From: a virus
Length of the DNA: 30,467 bases
Reading direction: 5' to 3' (one strand)
IMG/VR virus record: IMGVR_UViG_3300021197_000969
Location: 1-30,467 of that record
Shown piece by piece: positions 23,647 through 29,803 of the stretch. The notes beneath the pieces were generated by a model that was not told the DNA's origin, ran no database searches, and worked only from the letters and a program-made list of their open reading frames with translations. A program made the translations under genes and the position numbers. Numbering within the stretch: the first letter of the stretch is position 1; every line of letters begins with the position of its first letter.

Positions 23647-24227
23647 GCAGTTAGCCATTGAGGATGAAGACTAGACAAATGTTCACCATCAATGAGTTTA
23701 GGCATTTCCAAGGGTCTTGCACTGCACCATTGATCCCACAATACCCTTGGACCACCTACCTTCTCGCAGAACTCAATATAATCAACGCATTTTCTACGTT
23801 GAGTTTCTATTGAATTACCTGCACATTGCCATCTTGAAGGAGTACCCTTCTTAGGGTCTTCATCAGGCATATATTTACGGATATTGTGGACATCTATACA
23901 TCCAACCCATCCTGCCATTAGTTGAGCCACAAACGAGGCTTTAACTGGTCCCAAACCTGGAACCTGTACCCATCTCAATACGAAGTCTGCTTTAGCATTC
24001 TTCTTTTTACTTTTAATGAGTTTCATAGATTCATTATACAACTCATAGCGGTTTTCATAGACATAGGAAGCACCTTTACTTTTTCCTTCCCATTTCTGTA
24101 TTGACCGCATTTGAAAACCGTTTTTACGGTAATCATCCATGATCCCACACAGTTTATCGGTTCTTTCACGTATGCTTGCAGAAACTAAAGCATATCCCTG
24201 CATCATACCATCAACCGATCCCTGCAT
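23643..24227 (-). CDS. Helix-hairpin-helix DNA-binding protein, possibly DNA glycosylase-like
   Basis: About 194 residues from the chosen ATG at 24227, which forms a TAATG overlap with the previous gene; an in-frame ATG at 24263 overlaps more. The centre has VQVPGLGPVKASFVAQLMAG, a helix-hairpin-helix (PGLGPVKA), followed by CIDVHNIRKYM. In HhH-GPD glycosylases a hairpin GxG..KA is followed by a short loop and a catalytic Asp in V-D-x-H-x-x-R; here IDVHNIR fits. The rest has no family I recognise. It may act on damaged or modified bases, or only bind DNA; catalysis is unproved. Confidence 0.6.
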   Translation of the reverse strand: MQGSVDGMMQGYALVSASIRERTDKLCGIMDDYRKNGFQMRSIQKWEGKSKGASYVYENRYELYNESMKLIKSKKKNAKADFVLRWVQVPGLGPVKASFVAQLMAGWVGCIDVHNIRKYMPDEDPKKGTPSRWQCAGNSIETQRRKCVDYIEFCEKVGGPRVLWDQWCSARPLEMPKLIDGEHLSSLHPQWLTA

Positions 24228-24418
24228 TATCTCACGGCACTGGGGATTGTGTTTTCTATACATTCCTCAACGTCAATGTTAGGGTTATCAATTTTACCAC
24301 ACCACATACAATCTTTCTGTGTTAGTTCTACCTTTACATGGTAGTTCAAAAAGATGTATGCCATCCCAAGAGTAATGCTAAACAGCATCGCTAGGAATAC
24401 CATTACGAGGATCATCAT
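24227..24418 (-). CDS. Small membrane protein with a CxxC motif
   Basis: A 63-residue protein: MMILVMVFLAMLFSITLGMA is one membrane span, continuing YIFLNYHVKVELTQKDCMWC, then GKIDNPNIDVEECIENTIPS. The CMWC motif and a further Cys suggest metal binding or a redox site outside the membrane. AGGAGG stands well placed before the ATG. Unknown early membrane protein, possibly acting on the host envelope. Confidence 0.6.
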   Translation of the reverse strand: MMILVMVFLAMLFSITLGMAYIFLNYHVKVELTQKDCMWCGKIDNPNIDVEECIENTIPSAVR

Positions 24419-24500
24419 GTTCCTCCTTTATTTTATATTGTTCTAAGTAATCGTAAGACCAATCTAGTTCTACTTTCTTTTTCTTATCTTCATGAACCAT
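24378..24500 (-). CDS. Very small unknown protein
   Basis: A 40-residue frame (MVHEDKKKKVELDWSYDYLE, then QYKIKEEHDDPRNGIPSDAV) filling a gap. AGAGG five bases upstream of the ATG supports it, and it carries the ribosome site of the membrane protein it overlaps by 41 bases. Charged and likely helical. Unknown. Confidence 0.5.
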   Translation of the reverse strand: MVHEDKKKKVELDWSYDYLEQYKIKEEHDDPRNGIPSDAV

Positions 24501-24514
24501 TGAACCTCTGTTTT

Positions 24515-24724
24515 TTATGCCTTTTGTTCTATTCGATTTTCCCATAGTTTTATTAAACTTTGAGTGTGCTTCATTTGATCTAAGAGCTTCATTATAGAAT
24601 CACACTTGTCCTTATTATCTGGTTCAGTTACATACTCATTTAAGAGTCCTAATTGTGTCACATAGGCATCTTGAGTATTACAATATCTAAGTGCCATTCC
24701 AGGTGTTAGTTTATGCTGTTTCAT
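24515..24724 (-). CDS. Unknown helical early protein
   Basis: A 69-residue, helical protein (MKQHKLTPGMALRYCNTQDA, then CDSIMKLLDQMKHTQSLIKL). It overlaps the 75-residue gene by 14 bases. No motif identified; a small two-helix or coiled-coil dimer is plausible. Confidence 0.6.
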   Translation of the reverse strand: MKQHKLTPGMALRYCNTQDAYVTQLGLLNEYVTEPDNKDKCDSIMKLLDQMKHTQSLIKLWENRIEQKA

Positions 24725-24938
24725 ACCATTTCTCCTCAGTTTTAAATTGTAATGGGAACAAATGCTTATGAATAAACTGTGCTTTCTCTTCAGAAAGTGA
24801 TTCTACTTTTAGTAATGAACAAAGTGCTTGAGCACGATCATTAATAGGATAATGTAGCGTTCTTTTCCAACCTTTTTCTCTTGGTTCAAAAAGAAAAGTC
24901 AGGTCACCTTTATATTCAGTTGAAACTATTTGCATCAT
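24711..24938 (-). CDS. Unknown early protein
   Basis: A 75-residue protein: MMQIVSTEYKGDLTFLFEPR, EKGWKRTLHYPINDRAQALC, then SLLKVESLSEEKAQFIHKHL. The first half looks like a beta hairpin, the second helical. Its ATG overlaps the previous stop (ATGA), and Met2 is equally possible. Unknown function. Confidence 0.6.
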   Translation of the reverse strand: MMQIVSTEYKGDLTFLFEPREKGWKRTLHYPINDRAQALCSLLKVESLSEEKAQFIHKHLFPLQFKTEEKWYETA

Positions 24939-25153
24939 CTTAATATAGTTACAGGTTGTTCAGTTTCTATCCATAATGTAGCACCACAAGATAGAGGTTT
25001 ATCGGGTTGATAAATAACCCTTCCACATGTGAAAGCTACTTCAGAACACTTTATGTTCTTTTTATAACTTTTCACTGTGATTGGTGGTAAATCAGTGCCA
25101 TGCTTTTTATTATGCTTTACATGATGCTGATTAACGTGTATCCGAGTCTTCAT
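24935..25153 (-). CDS. Conserved hypothetical marine-phage protein (MKTRIHVNQH type)
   Basis: A 72-residue protein starting MKTRIHVNQHHVKHNKKHGT and continuing DLPPITVKSYKKNIKCSEVA, then RVIYQPDKPLSCGATLWIET. I recognise this as a common short protein of marine cyanophages (RIHVNQ, LTVKTYK, YRPDxPLSCGA.VWIET). Function unknown; it is a good marker of marine phage origin. It overlaps neighbours on both sides. Confidence 0.75.
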   Translation of the reverse strand: MKTRIHVNQHHVKHNKKHGTDLPPITVKSYKKNIKCSEVAFTCGRVIYQPDKPLSCGATLWIETEQPVTILR

Positions 25154-25328
25154 AAAACCTCACAAATCTATTTCCGTTTCTTGGTTTTCGTTGATAATGA
25201 CCACTACCCATTCCTCTATTTCTTTTTATCTCTTTTAATAGCTTTTCATGGTTTCTTCTAATATCACCTTGAATCAATTTAACTTCAATTGAACTAAGGT
25301 CATAATAGTTATCTGTGTAATCATCCAT
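25131..25328 (-). CDS. Unknown early protein
   Basis: A 65-residue protein with an acidic tyrosine-rich start (MDDYTDNYYDLSSIEVKLIQ), a basic helix (GDIRRNHEKLLKEIKRNRGM) and a basic tail. It overlaps the previous gene by eight bases and the next by 23. It could bind nucleic acid; no family recognised. Confidence 0.6.
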   Translation of the reverse strand: MDDYTDNYYDLSSIEVKLIQGDIRRNHEKLLKEIKRNRGMGSGHYQRKPRNGNRFVRFYEDSDTR

Positions 25329-25476
25329 TTAACCATTCCTCATAGGTTTTTAACGGTTTACCAGTTGTGAAATCATTACCTTTACCATCATCTGCACAGG
25401 CCCGATAAATATCATATTCATCCTCATTAGAACCACGTGCTTTAGTTTGCCAATCTTCATTATATTCTAGTTTCAT
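25321..25476 (-). CDS. Small acidic unknown protein
   Basis: A 51-residue frame filling the gap between two early genes: MKLEYNEDWQTKARGSNEDE, YDIYRACADDGKGNDFTTGK, then PLKTYEEWLNG. The closing KTYEEWLN resembles the end of several short phage proteins. It overlaps the next gene by eight bases and carries its ribosome site (GAGGAA). Unknown. Confidence 0.55.
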   Translation of the reverse strand: MKLEYNEDWQTKARGSNEDEYDIYRACADDGKGNDFTTGKPLKTYEEWLNG

Positions 25477-25498
25477 GTCAGTCCTGTATCCATTTTCA

Positions 25499-25690
25499 TT
25501 AGAATTCGATTTTGTGTCTATTTTTTACAAACTCTTTACCTATAACTTCATTAAGTTTGTCTAATCCATCTTCTAGTCTTCTAGTGACATATCTTAATTC
25601 ATCACTACCATAAGCTGCTGAATCAGATCTAATTTCCATTCTAAGTTTGCTTAGAGTTACTTCAAAGCCTACTAGCTTTTCTAGGTTCAT
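25499..25690 (-). CDS. Unknown helical early protein
   Basis: A 63-residue helical protein: MNLEKLVGFEVTLSKLRMEI, RSDSAAYGSDELRYVTRRLE, then DGLDKLNEVIGKEFVKNRHK. AAAGG stands seven bases before the ATG. It is the first gene after early promoter P4 and its 200-base structured leader, so it would be made at once after infection. Possibly a coiled-coil dimer; function unknown. Confidence 0.6.
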   Translation of the reverse strand: MNLEKLVGFEVTLSKLRMEIRSDSAAYGSDELRYVTRRLEDGLDKLNEVIGKEFVKNRHKIEF

Positions 25691-25897
25691 AGTTACCTTT
25701 CGATTTGAATGTTAGTAAAGCACTATGATGACTAGCAGGATTCACATCCTATCCAAACGGAATTTAATCAGTCACTACTCCTATTGATAACCCTAGTAGT
25801 GCTTTGGTACTCACTATCAACGGAACATAATTAACGGATGTTCTCGTAGCTAAGCACCCACTGTCATCACAGTGCTTATCTTTATCACTATGAGAAG
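25691..25897 (-). promoter_or_regulatory. Structured untranslated early leader
   Basis: No usable frame. It lies between promoter P4 and the 63-residue gene. Inverted repeats in it: AAGC(ACCC)ACTGT-CATC-ACAGTGCTT (25852-25877), CACTACT/AGTAGTG (25773-25779 with 25795-25801), and a nine-base outer pair AAAGCACTA/TAGTGCTTT (25717-25725 with 25797-25805). The last two share a strand, so alternative folds are possible. Confidence 0.4.
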
Positions 25898-25926
25898 ATT
25901 ATCTCACATGTGATGTAATATGTCAA
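25898..25926 (-). promoter_or_regulatory. Sigma70 promoter P4 with operator-like palindrome
   Basis: Minus-strand TTGACA, 17 bases, TGA-GATAAT: a perfect -35 and an extended -10. The ten-base palindrome TCACATGTGA (25904-25913) fills the spacer next to the -10. The TGA within TTGACA is also the stop codon of the upstream 116-residue gene. Confidence 0.7.
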
Positions 25927-26273
25927 GACTTATATGATCCACGATGTACTCGACACCTAATATAATCATTATATGAATCATATCCTTCACGTTCCCACTT
26001 TGGAACGGATACATCTTTTTCTACTGTCATTGTAGATATGATTATCTTTTCACCATTCCTTTTGCGAATGGATCTTATCTTCTTTTCCTGTACCTTTGAA
26101 GAACGCTTGGAACCATTACGATCAATGGCTTTTTTCCATTCTTCAGTTCGCTTATGGTTCAAGAATGCTTTCACATTTTGAACTGGCTCAACATTCGTAT
26201 TACGGAATGATTGAGTCTTTACAGCGACTTTTGAGCTTGGTACAGGAAGCACTACATATTGAGTAGCTTCCAT
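25923..26273 (-). CDS. Unknown basic first early gene
   Basis: A 116-residue, strongly basic protein with no recognised family. Residues 50-75 are Lys/Arg-rich (GSKRSSKVQEKKIRSIRKRN), the end is DSYNDYIRCRVHRGSYKS. It is the first sizeable gene after promoters P1-P3, the place where T7-like phages keep host-takeover proteins such as gp0.3. GGAG five bases before the ATG supports the start. Nucleic-acid binding is likely from charge; a role in host takeover or defence evasion is inference only. Confidence 0.65.
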   Translation of the reverse strand: MEATQYVVLPVPSSKVAVKTQSFRNTNVEPVQNVKAFLNHKRTEEWKKAIDRNGSKRSSKVQEKKIRSIRKRNGEKIIISTMTVEKDVSVPKWEREGYDSYNDYIRCRVHRGSYKS

Positions 26274-26312
26274 AACGCTCCGTTTTAGTTGTTTTAACTC
26301 ATCATGTATAAC

Positions 26313-26342
26313 ATTATCTCATGTATGAGTTTATATTGTCAA
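26313..26342 (-). promoter_or_regulatory. Sigma70 promoter P3 with operator-like palindrome
   Basis: Minus-strand TTGACA, 18 bases, TGA-GATAAT. The spacer carries CTCATGTATGAG (26319-26330 region), a near-perfect palindrome beside the -10. It reads into the 116-residue gene, whose ATG is about 40 bases downstream. Confidence 0.7.
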
Positions 26343-26425
26343 GACTTTTTTTGCTTTATCTTAAAAATAACGTCCATTAATAGGACTTTATTCCATAATA
26401 ATGCTTGCATGTCTTCTGAATACAT
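26339..26425 (-). CDS. Possible 28-residue peptide
   Basis: MYSEDMQALLWNKVLLMDVI then FKIKQKKS, with AAAAGG six bases before the ATG. Its stop codon TGA is again part of a promoter -35 (TTGACA of P3), as for the 116-residue gene at P4. Amphipathic helix with a basic end. Size makes it uncertain. Confidence 0.3.
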   Translation of the reverse strand: MYSEDMQALLWNKVLLMDVIFKIKQKKS

Positions 26426-26558
26426 TTTTACCTTTTACTGTGTTTTACTGTTATCAAGACTTATAAATCATCTTGAGTTGATACTATATTAATATGAGAC
26501 TTTCTCACTCAGTCCTGAATCGACAGGTAGCGTGGTGTGCTTTCGTCTCATGTTTAAT

Positions 26559-26587
26559 ATCGTCTCATATCTGATTTAATTTGTCAA
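26559..26587 (-). promoter_or_regulatory. Promoter-like element P2
   Basis: Minus-strand TTGACA, 17 bases, TGA-GACGAT. The -35 is perfect, the -10 hexamer poor (three of six) but with the same TGA extension and the same spacing as P3/P4; the spacer has TCATATCTGA. It may be a weak promoter or an operator repeat. Confidence 0.4.
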
Positions 26588-26636
26588 GAGTTATTTTTGA
26601 ATGAATCAAAATGAATCAATCAATTGAACTGTGAAG

Positions 26637-26665
26637 ATCGTCTCACATGTAGAAATATCGGTCAA
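26637..26665 (-). promoter_or_regulatory. Promoter-like element P1
   Basis: Minus-strand TTGACC, 17 bases, TGA-GACGAT; the spacer contains CTCACATGTAGAA, a 13-base match (inverted) to a site beside attP at 20069-20081. Same architecture as P2. Confidence 0.4.
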
Positions 26666-26813
26666 GAAAAAAGATTATCAATGAAATCAGTGGTTTAGAG
26701 CTAAGTCATTGAAATAAAAGAACAAATCCAAAGAAAAAAAATGCATAGATGAAGCACAAAAAAACGCTATAAGGATCCACGCAGGTTAATACTTTGCAAA
26801 CACACTGAAAACA

Positions 26814-26893
26814 GCGAAAATAGATCCCAAATCTACTGAATCATCAACAATATCAGTGACATACAGCGAAAAAGGGCCGAAAATGGGCGAAAA
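26814..26893. repeat. CGAAAA short repeats
   Basis: GCGAAAA at 26814, 26866 and 26887 and CCGAAAA at 26877 on the plus strand; the last three are 10-11 bases apart. In an A-rich non-coding stretch this could be an iteron-like protein-binding or replication element, or simple low-complexity sequence. Confidence 0.3.
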
Positions 26894-26895
26894 TT

Positions 26896-26924
26896 AAAAA
26901 AAATGAAGACGGGGAAACCCTCCG
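26896..26924 (-). terminator. Candidate terminator after the post-terminase promoter
   Basis: In the minus-strand transcript CGGAGGGTTTCCCCG folds as a short GC stem with a TTT loop and a two-base bulge; TCTTCA and then eight Ts follow. The distance between stem and T-run and the bulge make it a weak rho-independent candidate, but it would stop late transcripts before the early promoters. Confidence 0.35.
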
Positions 26925-27137
26925 ACACCAACATCGTTATACCACCTCTTATTTTTTCTTTAAATATTCTAGGTCAAGTGTGTACTTCCATATGGGTTAT
27001 ACATCTAGACCATTGGAAACACTGCATCTAGCACCTAACCAGGGAGTCACTACTTTTAATATAGTTATACTACCCTTTACTTCACTTCTCTTCTATCCCT
27101 TATCTTATAGCTATAAGTAAGTTTAACCTAGCCCTAC

Positions 27138-27153
27138 TTAATAATGGCCCTTT
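27138..27153 (-). promoter_or_regulatory. Putative phage RNA polymerase promoter after large terminase
   Basis: Third exact copy of AAAGGGCCATTATTAA, six bases past the terminase stop and pointing into the gene-free region. T7 carries its phi-OR promoter in the corresponding place, next to the concatemer junction, where it serves replication and packaging rather than gene expression. Confidence 0.6.
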
Positions 27154-27159
27154 CCTACA

Positions 27160-28821
27160 CTAAAACCACGTAGGCTGTTTATTTTCAACGTATTCTGTAC
27201 CCATTATACCATTCACAAACTTCTCTAACTCCAGATCGAACAATTCATCCCTTCTATCCCTTATCTCTATGTCTGCATCAGCAGCCATCTGGTCAACCCA
27301 GTATTTGACAGCCATTGCAAGTGCATCAAGCCTATCATCTTGAGTCAGAGCACCTTTGTCACGTGTGATCCTGGTCATCTGATGCATCAGCATGTACTTG
27401 GACTGTGATTCACTTGGATAATGTTGCACAGTCTTATAGTCATTTTCAATAACTTTAGGATCAATCACCAACCTATGAGAATTCATCACAGGTTCAATTG
27501 TGTCACATATACGTCTTTCTTTCTGTACATTAGAACGTATCTCCTCCATTGTCACTTGATAGATTTTCAATAACACTGGTTTCCACAGTTCCATGAACAT
27601 CCCATCTCCAAAGTTACTTTCAATCACTATCATATTGACAGCATTACGTTTGGCTATAACCGACAATGCTCTCAGGTTTTCTTCATTATATCCGCCTTGT
27701 ATCCCACCGCATTCTGTGACATAGAGGTATCCATTCAGCATTTTGACTACAGCATAACCGCATTCATCCCTTCCTCTTCCACTTGGGTCAACAGCCATCA
27801 CACTTCCAGTGTATTTTAACCAATCCCCTAACTTAGTCTCAGGCTTGTAATATCCATCCCCAGGAAGTCCTACATTCGGAAGGTCTGTAATTTTATTATT
27901 GCTGTCTCTACTCCACACTGGCTTTTCTGGAGCAGTTGAATCATCACAAGACATTATAATAAGGTCACTCAGTTTCAATGGGTATCTATCTGCATCAGAA
28001 AGGCTTGTGTCTAACTGAAACTGTAAATTGAACCCTGACCTACCATAAGACAATTCTCTTTCAAGGAGATCCTCGTCATCAAACCTCAGAGGGTCTGTAG
28101 GATCACCTTCCTTTTTATACTTATCTAAGTTTTCCTGAATAAAGGGTGATAGACGATTATTGTATCTGAGTAGTTGCTGATGTGTAGGGTATCTACTAGG
28201 CCAGATCCGTGTCTCGTACCCTCTATCTGGAAGTGTTTCGTACAGTGACATTTCAGTTTGAGGTGTTCCCAGGTACACTATAGTTCCATCTGGTTTGAGT
28301 ACAGCATCAAACTCCTTAACAGCCTCACTCAGCTTGTCTCTCATGGTCTGAGTCATACTGTTATTAGGTACTTCCACATCGTCTGCTACAATAAGGTCTG
28401 CTCTGGACCCTGAAAGTTGACCTGTGATTCCTACACTTTTTACAGATGGGCTGTGAGAAGCCTTAGAAGGGCCAACATCAAACGAAACTTTTGACTGCCT
28501 CTGTCCCTCACGTGATCGTAAATGATGCAGCACAGGCAGTTCTGAGATCAATCTCTGGGTAAATGTAGAGAAGTCATCTGCTCGAATCTTACTTGCTGAT
28601 ACCACCAGCACTTTTGCTTCAGGATCTTTTAACAATCTCCATGTGACATAAGCACTGGTAATATAGGATTTACCCACTCCTCTGAATGCTTCAACGACTG
28701 CACGTTTTGGTGAGTTTTGAAGATATTCAGCTATGTCGTACTGTACTGGTGTAGGATCTGGAAGATTCAGGTGTTTCCAGCATAGATAAAGGTAGTTCCT
28801 GAAGTCTCCCAGTTGGTTCAT
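27160..28821 (-). CDS. Terminase large subunit (gp19-like DNA maturase B)
   Basis: A 553-residue packaging motor, near T7 gp19 (586). The ATPase has VVEAFRGVGKSYITSAYV (Walker A) and ADLIVADDVEVPNNS (Walker B), then VYLGTPQTEMSLYETLP (motif III). The nuclease domain begins AVDPSGRGRDECGYAVVKML, with further acidic residues in IVIESNFGDGMF and DDRLDALAMAV. It translocates DNA into the prohead through the portal and cuts concatemers. The ATG shares a base with the zinc-ribbon gene stop (TAATG). It ends just before the third phage-promoter copy. Confidence 0.96.
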   Translation of the reverse strand: MNQLGDFRNYLYLCWKHLNLPDPTPVQYDIAEYLQNSPKRAVVEAFRGVGKSYITSAYVTWRLLKDPEAKVLVVSASKIRADDFSTFTQRLISELPVLHHLRSREGQRQSKVSFDVGPSKASHSPSVKSVGITGQLSGSRADLIVADDVEVPNNSMTQTMRDKLSEAVKEFDAVLKPDGTIVYLGTPQTEMSLYETLPDRGYETRIWPSRYPTHQQLLRYNNRLSPFIQENLDKYKKEGDPTDPLRFDDEDLLERELSYGRSGFNLQFQLDTSLSDADRYPLKLSDLIIMSCDDSTAPEKPVWSRDSNNKITDLPNVGLPGDGYYKPETKLGDWLKYTGSVMAVDPSGRGRDECGYAVVKMLNGYLYVTECGGIQGGYNEENLRALSVIAKRNAVNMIVIESNFGDGMFMELWKPVLLKIYQVTMEEIRSNVQKERRICDTIEPVMNSHRLVIDPKVIENDYKTVQHYPSESQSKYMLMHQMTRITRDKGALTQDDRLDALAMAVKYWVDQMAADADIEIRDRRDELFDLELEKFVNGIMGTEYVENKQPTWF

Positions 28822-28976
28822 TACTGTTCTCCTTCATTTTTAGGATAGTAGACTTCTACATAACTTTTACATTTAGGACATGATAAATTACTAACAATGG
28901 AGTAGTTTTCATTCTCTTCCTCAAGATCATGATCTCCACCCCAGATAAGTTCTGTACCACAATGCCAGCAATTCAT
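28821..28976 (-). CDS. Small zinc-ribbon protein
   Basis: A 51-residue protein with two Cys pairs: MNCWHCGTELIWGGDHDLEE and, after a 25-residue acidic loop, LSCPKCKSYVEVYYPK. CxxC...CxxC is a zinc ribbon. It lies between small and large terminase genes and is coupled to the latter by TAATG, so a packaging or regulation role is plausible. Similar zinc ribbons sit at this place in marine podoviruses as I recall. Function unknown. Confidence 0.7.
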   Translation of the reverse strand: MNCWHCGTELIWGGDHDLEEENENYSIVSNLSCPKCKSYVEVYYPKNEGEQ

Positions 28977-28978
28977 TT

Positions 28979-29107
28979 TCACATTCCACCTCGTTGTTTC
29001 TCTTCTTCTTCACTAACTTTAAACCTGTCGTATTCCATACCACGTATTCCCATTGAGTTCTGATAACCTACACGTTGTTCACGTTGCTTCTGTGATTCTT
29101 GTTTCAT
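28979..29107 (-). CDS. Very small charged protein between the terminase genes
   Basis: A 42-residue frame: MKQESQKQREQRVGYQNSMG, IRGMEYDRFKVSEEEEKQRG and GM. GAGGAAAC precedes the ATG, which lies five bases after the small-terminase stop; two bases separate its stop from the zinc-ribbon start. The GYQNSMGIRG core is flanked by charged helices. Unknown; supported by packing and ribosome site. Confidence 0.6.
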   Translation of the reverse strand: MKQESQKQREQRVGYQNSMGIRGMEYDRFKVSEEEEKQRGGM

Positions 29108-29111
29108 CTGC

Positions 29112-29345
29112 TCAGTTTCCTCTGGTTTCGTGCTTTGCATTTTCAAGTTCAAGTTGAGTTGGAAAAGGCATATTAGTCATTAGTTGTTCTAAAGGATTAT
29201 TACTTACAGGTATTGCTGTGATTTCATTGTCTTTAAGGAACTTCACTGCAACAGCTAGGTCTGCTGGTTTTGCATCACCACTCCTAATGCGAGTTAAAAG
29301 TTCTTGTGCTACTTCATCATGTAGCTGTTTTAAGGGATCACTCAT
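29112..29345 (-). CDS. Terminase small subunit (gp18-like DNA maturase A)
   Basis: A 77-residue helical protein (T7 gp18: 89). DPLKQLHDEVAQELLTRIRS, then GDAKPADLAVAVKFLKDNEI form the two-helix DNA-recognition core seen in T7-like small terminases. The tail PLEQLMTNMPFPTQLELENA is conserved-looking and may contact the large subunit. It recognises phage DNA and loads the large subunit. The start overlaps the endolysin stop by eight bases. Confidence 0.8.
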   Translation of the reverse strand: MSDPLKQLHDEVAQELLTRIRSGDAKPADLAVAVKFLKDNEITAIPVSNNPLEQLMTNMPFPTQLELENAKHETRGN

Positions 29346-29802
29346 GTATTCCTTCAGTGTATTGTGTTTTACCGTCTACCCGTGAAGCAGTAAGTACTCT
29401 GCCACGGTTCTCTCCTTCATTGTTATAGCTAACGTGAATCCATCCACTTGTCGGTTCTCCCTGCTCGTAGAACTCCAAAATAACTTGGTCAAAATTAAGA
29501 TTCTGCTCAATCCATTTAGCTAGTTGAAGGTTGTCAATTGAGGGACATTCTAGGTCTGCTGCTTTTCCCAAAATATGCTGGCTGGAATCTCCGCTACCGA
29601 TCTTACGATTCAACTCCAGTACTCTCAGAGCAGAATTAATGTTAACTCTCCCATGTACTTCTCGAATGGGTTGTAGTACAGCAGTTGTAAGTGCTGTTAA
29701 ACATACAAGTTGTGATGTATTGGGAGAGTTATCTATACCGTTGCGAATAGCTGTCTGTGACCTAGTTAGTTCCTTCAATGAGAAGTTACTACTTAGTTTC
29801 AT
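29338..29802 (-). CDS. Endolysin, peptidase M15A family
   Basis: A 154-residue murein endopeptidase. It opens MKLSSNFSLKELTRSQTAIR, the classical start of M15A phage enzymes, and has the zinc site SSQHILGKAADLECP (His and Asp) and GWIHVSY (second His). It cleaves peptide cross-links in peptidoglycan at lysis; T7 uses an unrelated amidase. No secretion signal is visible, so release would need a holin, but no clear holin is in the window; the neighbouring membrane protein is the only candidate. Confidence 0.88.
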   Translation of the reverse strand: MKLSSNFSLKELTRSQTAIRNGIDNSPNTSQLVCLTALTTAVLQPIREVHGRVNINSALRVLELNRKIGSGDSSQHILGKAADLECPSIDNLQLAKWIEQNLNFDQVILEFYEQGEPTSGWIHVSYNNEGENRGRVLTASRVDGKTQYTEGIHE

Positions 29803-29803
29803 T

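Larger units (their letters stand above)
26428..27137. other. Gene-free control region
   Basis: About 700 AT-rich bases without a credible gene on either strand. Contents: P1 and P2, extra TGAGA/TCTCA elements (TGAGACTTTCTCA at 26495-26507; CGTCTCAT at 26544 and 26561), four CGAAAA repeats, a hairpin before a T-run, direct repeats CATCTAG (27002, 27025), and the palindrome CTTATAGCTATAAG (27104-27117). Lying between terminase and the early genes it is where T7-like phages have their genome ends, so terminal repeats or the packaging junction may be here; the sequence alone does not show them. Confidence 0.6.

Noticed and set aside
24226-24236. Extra early promoter (GTGAGATAAT on minus strand)
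   Set aside because: The -10-like box is inside coding sequence and no -35 is found 16-18 bases upstream.
26304-26492. Plus-strand 62-residue frame in the control region
   Set aside because: Lies over a strong minus-strand promoter, has no ribosome site and would be the only plus-strand gene.
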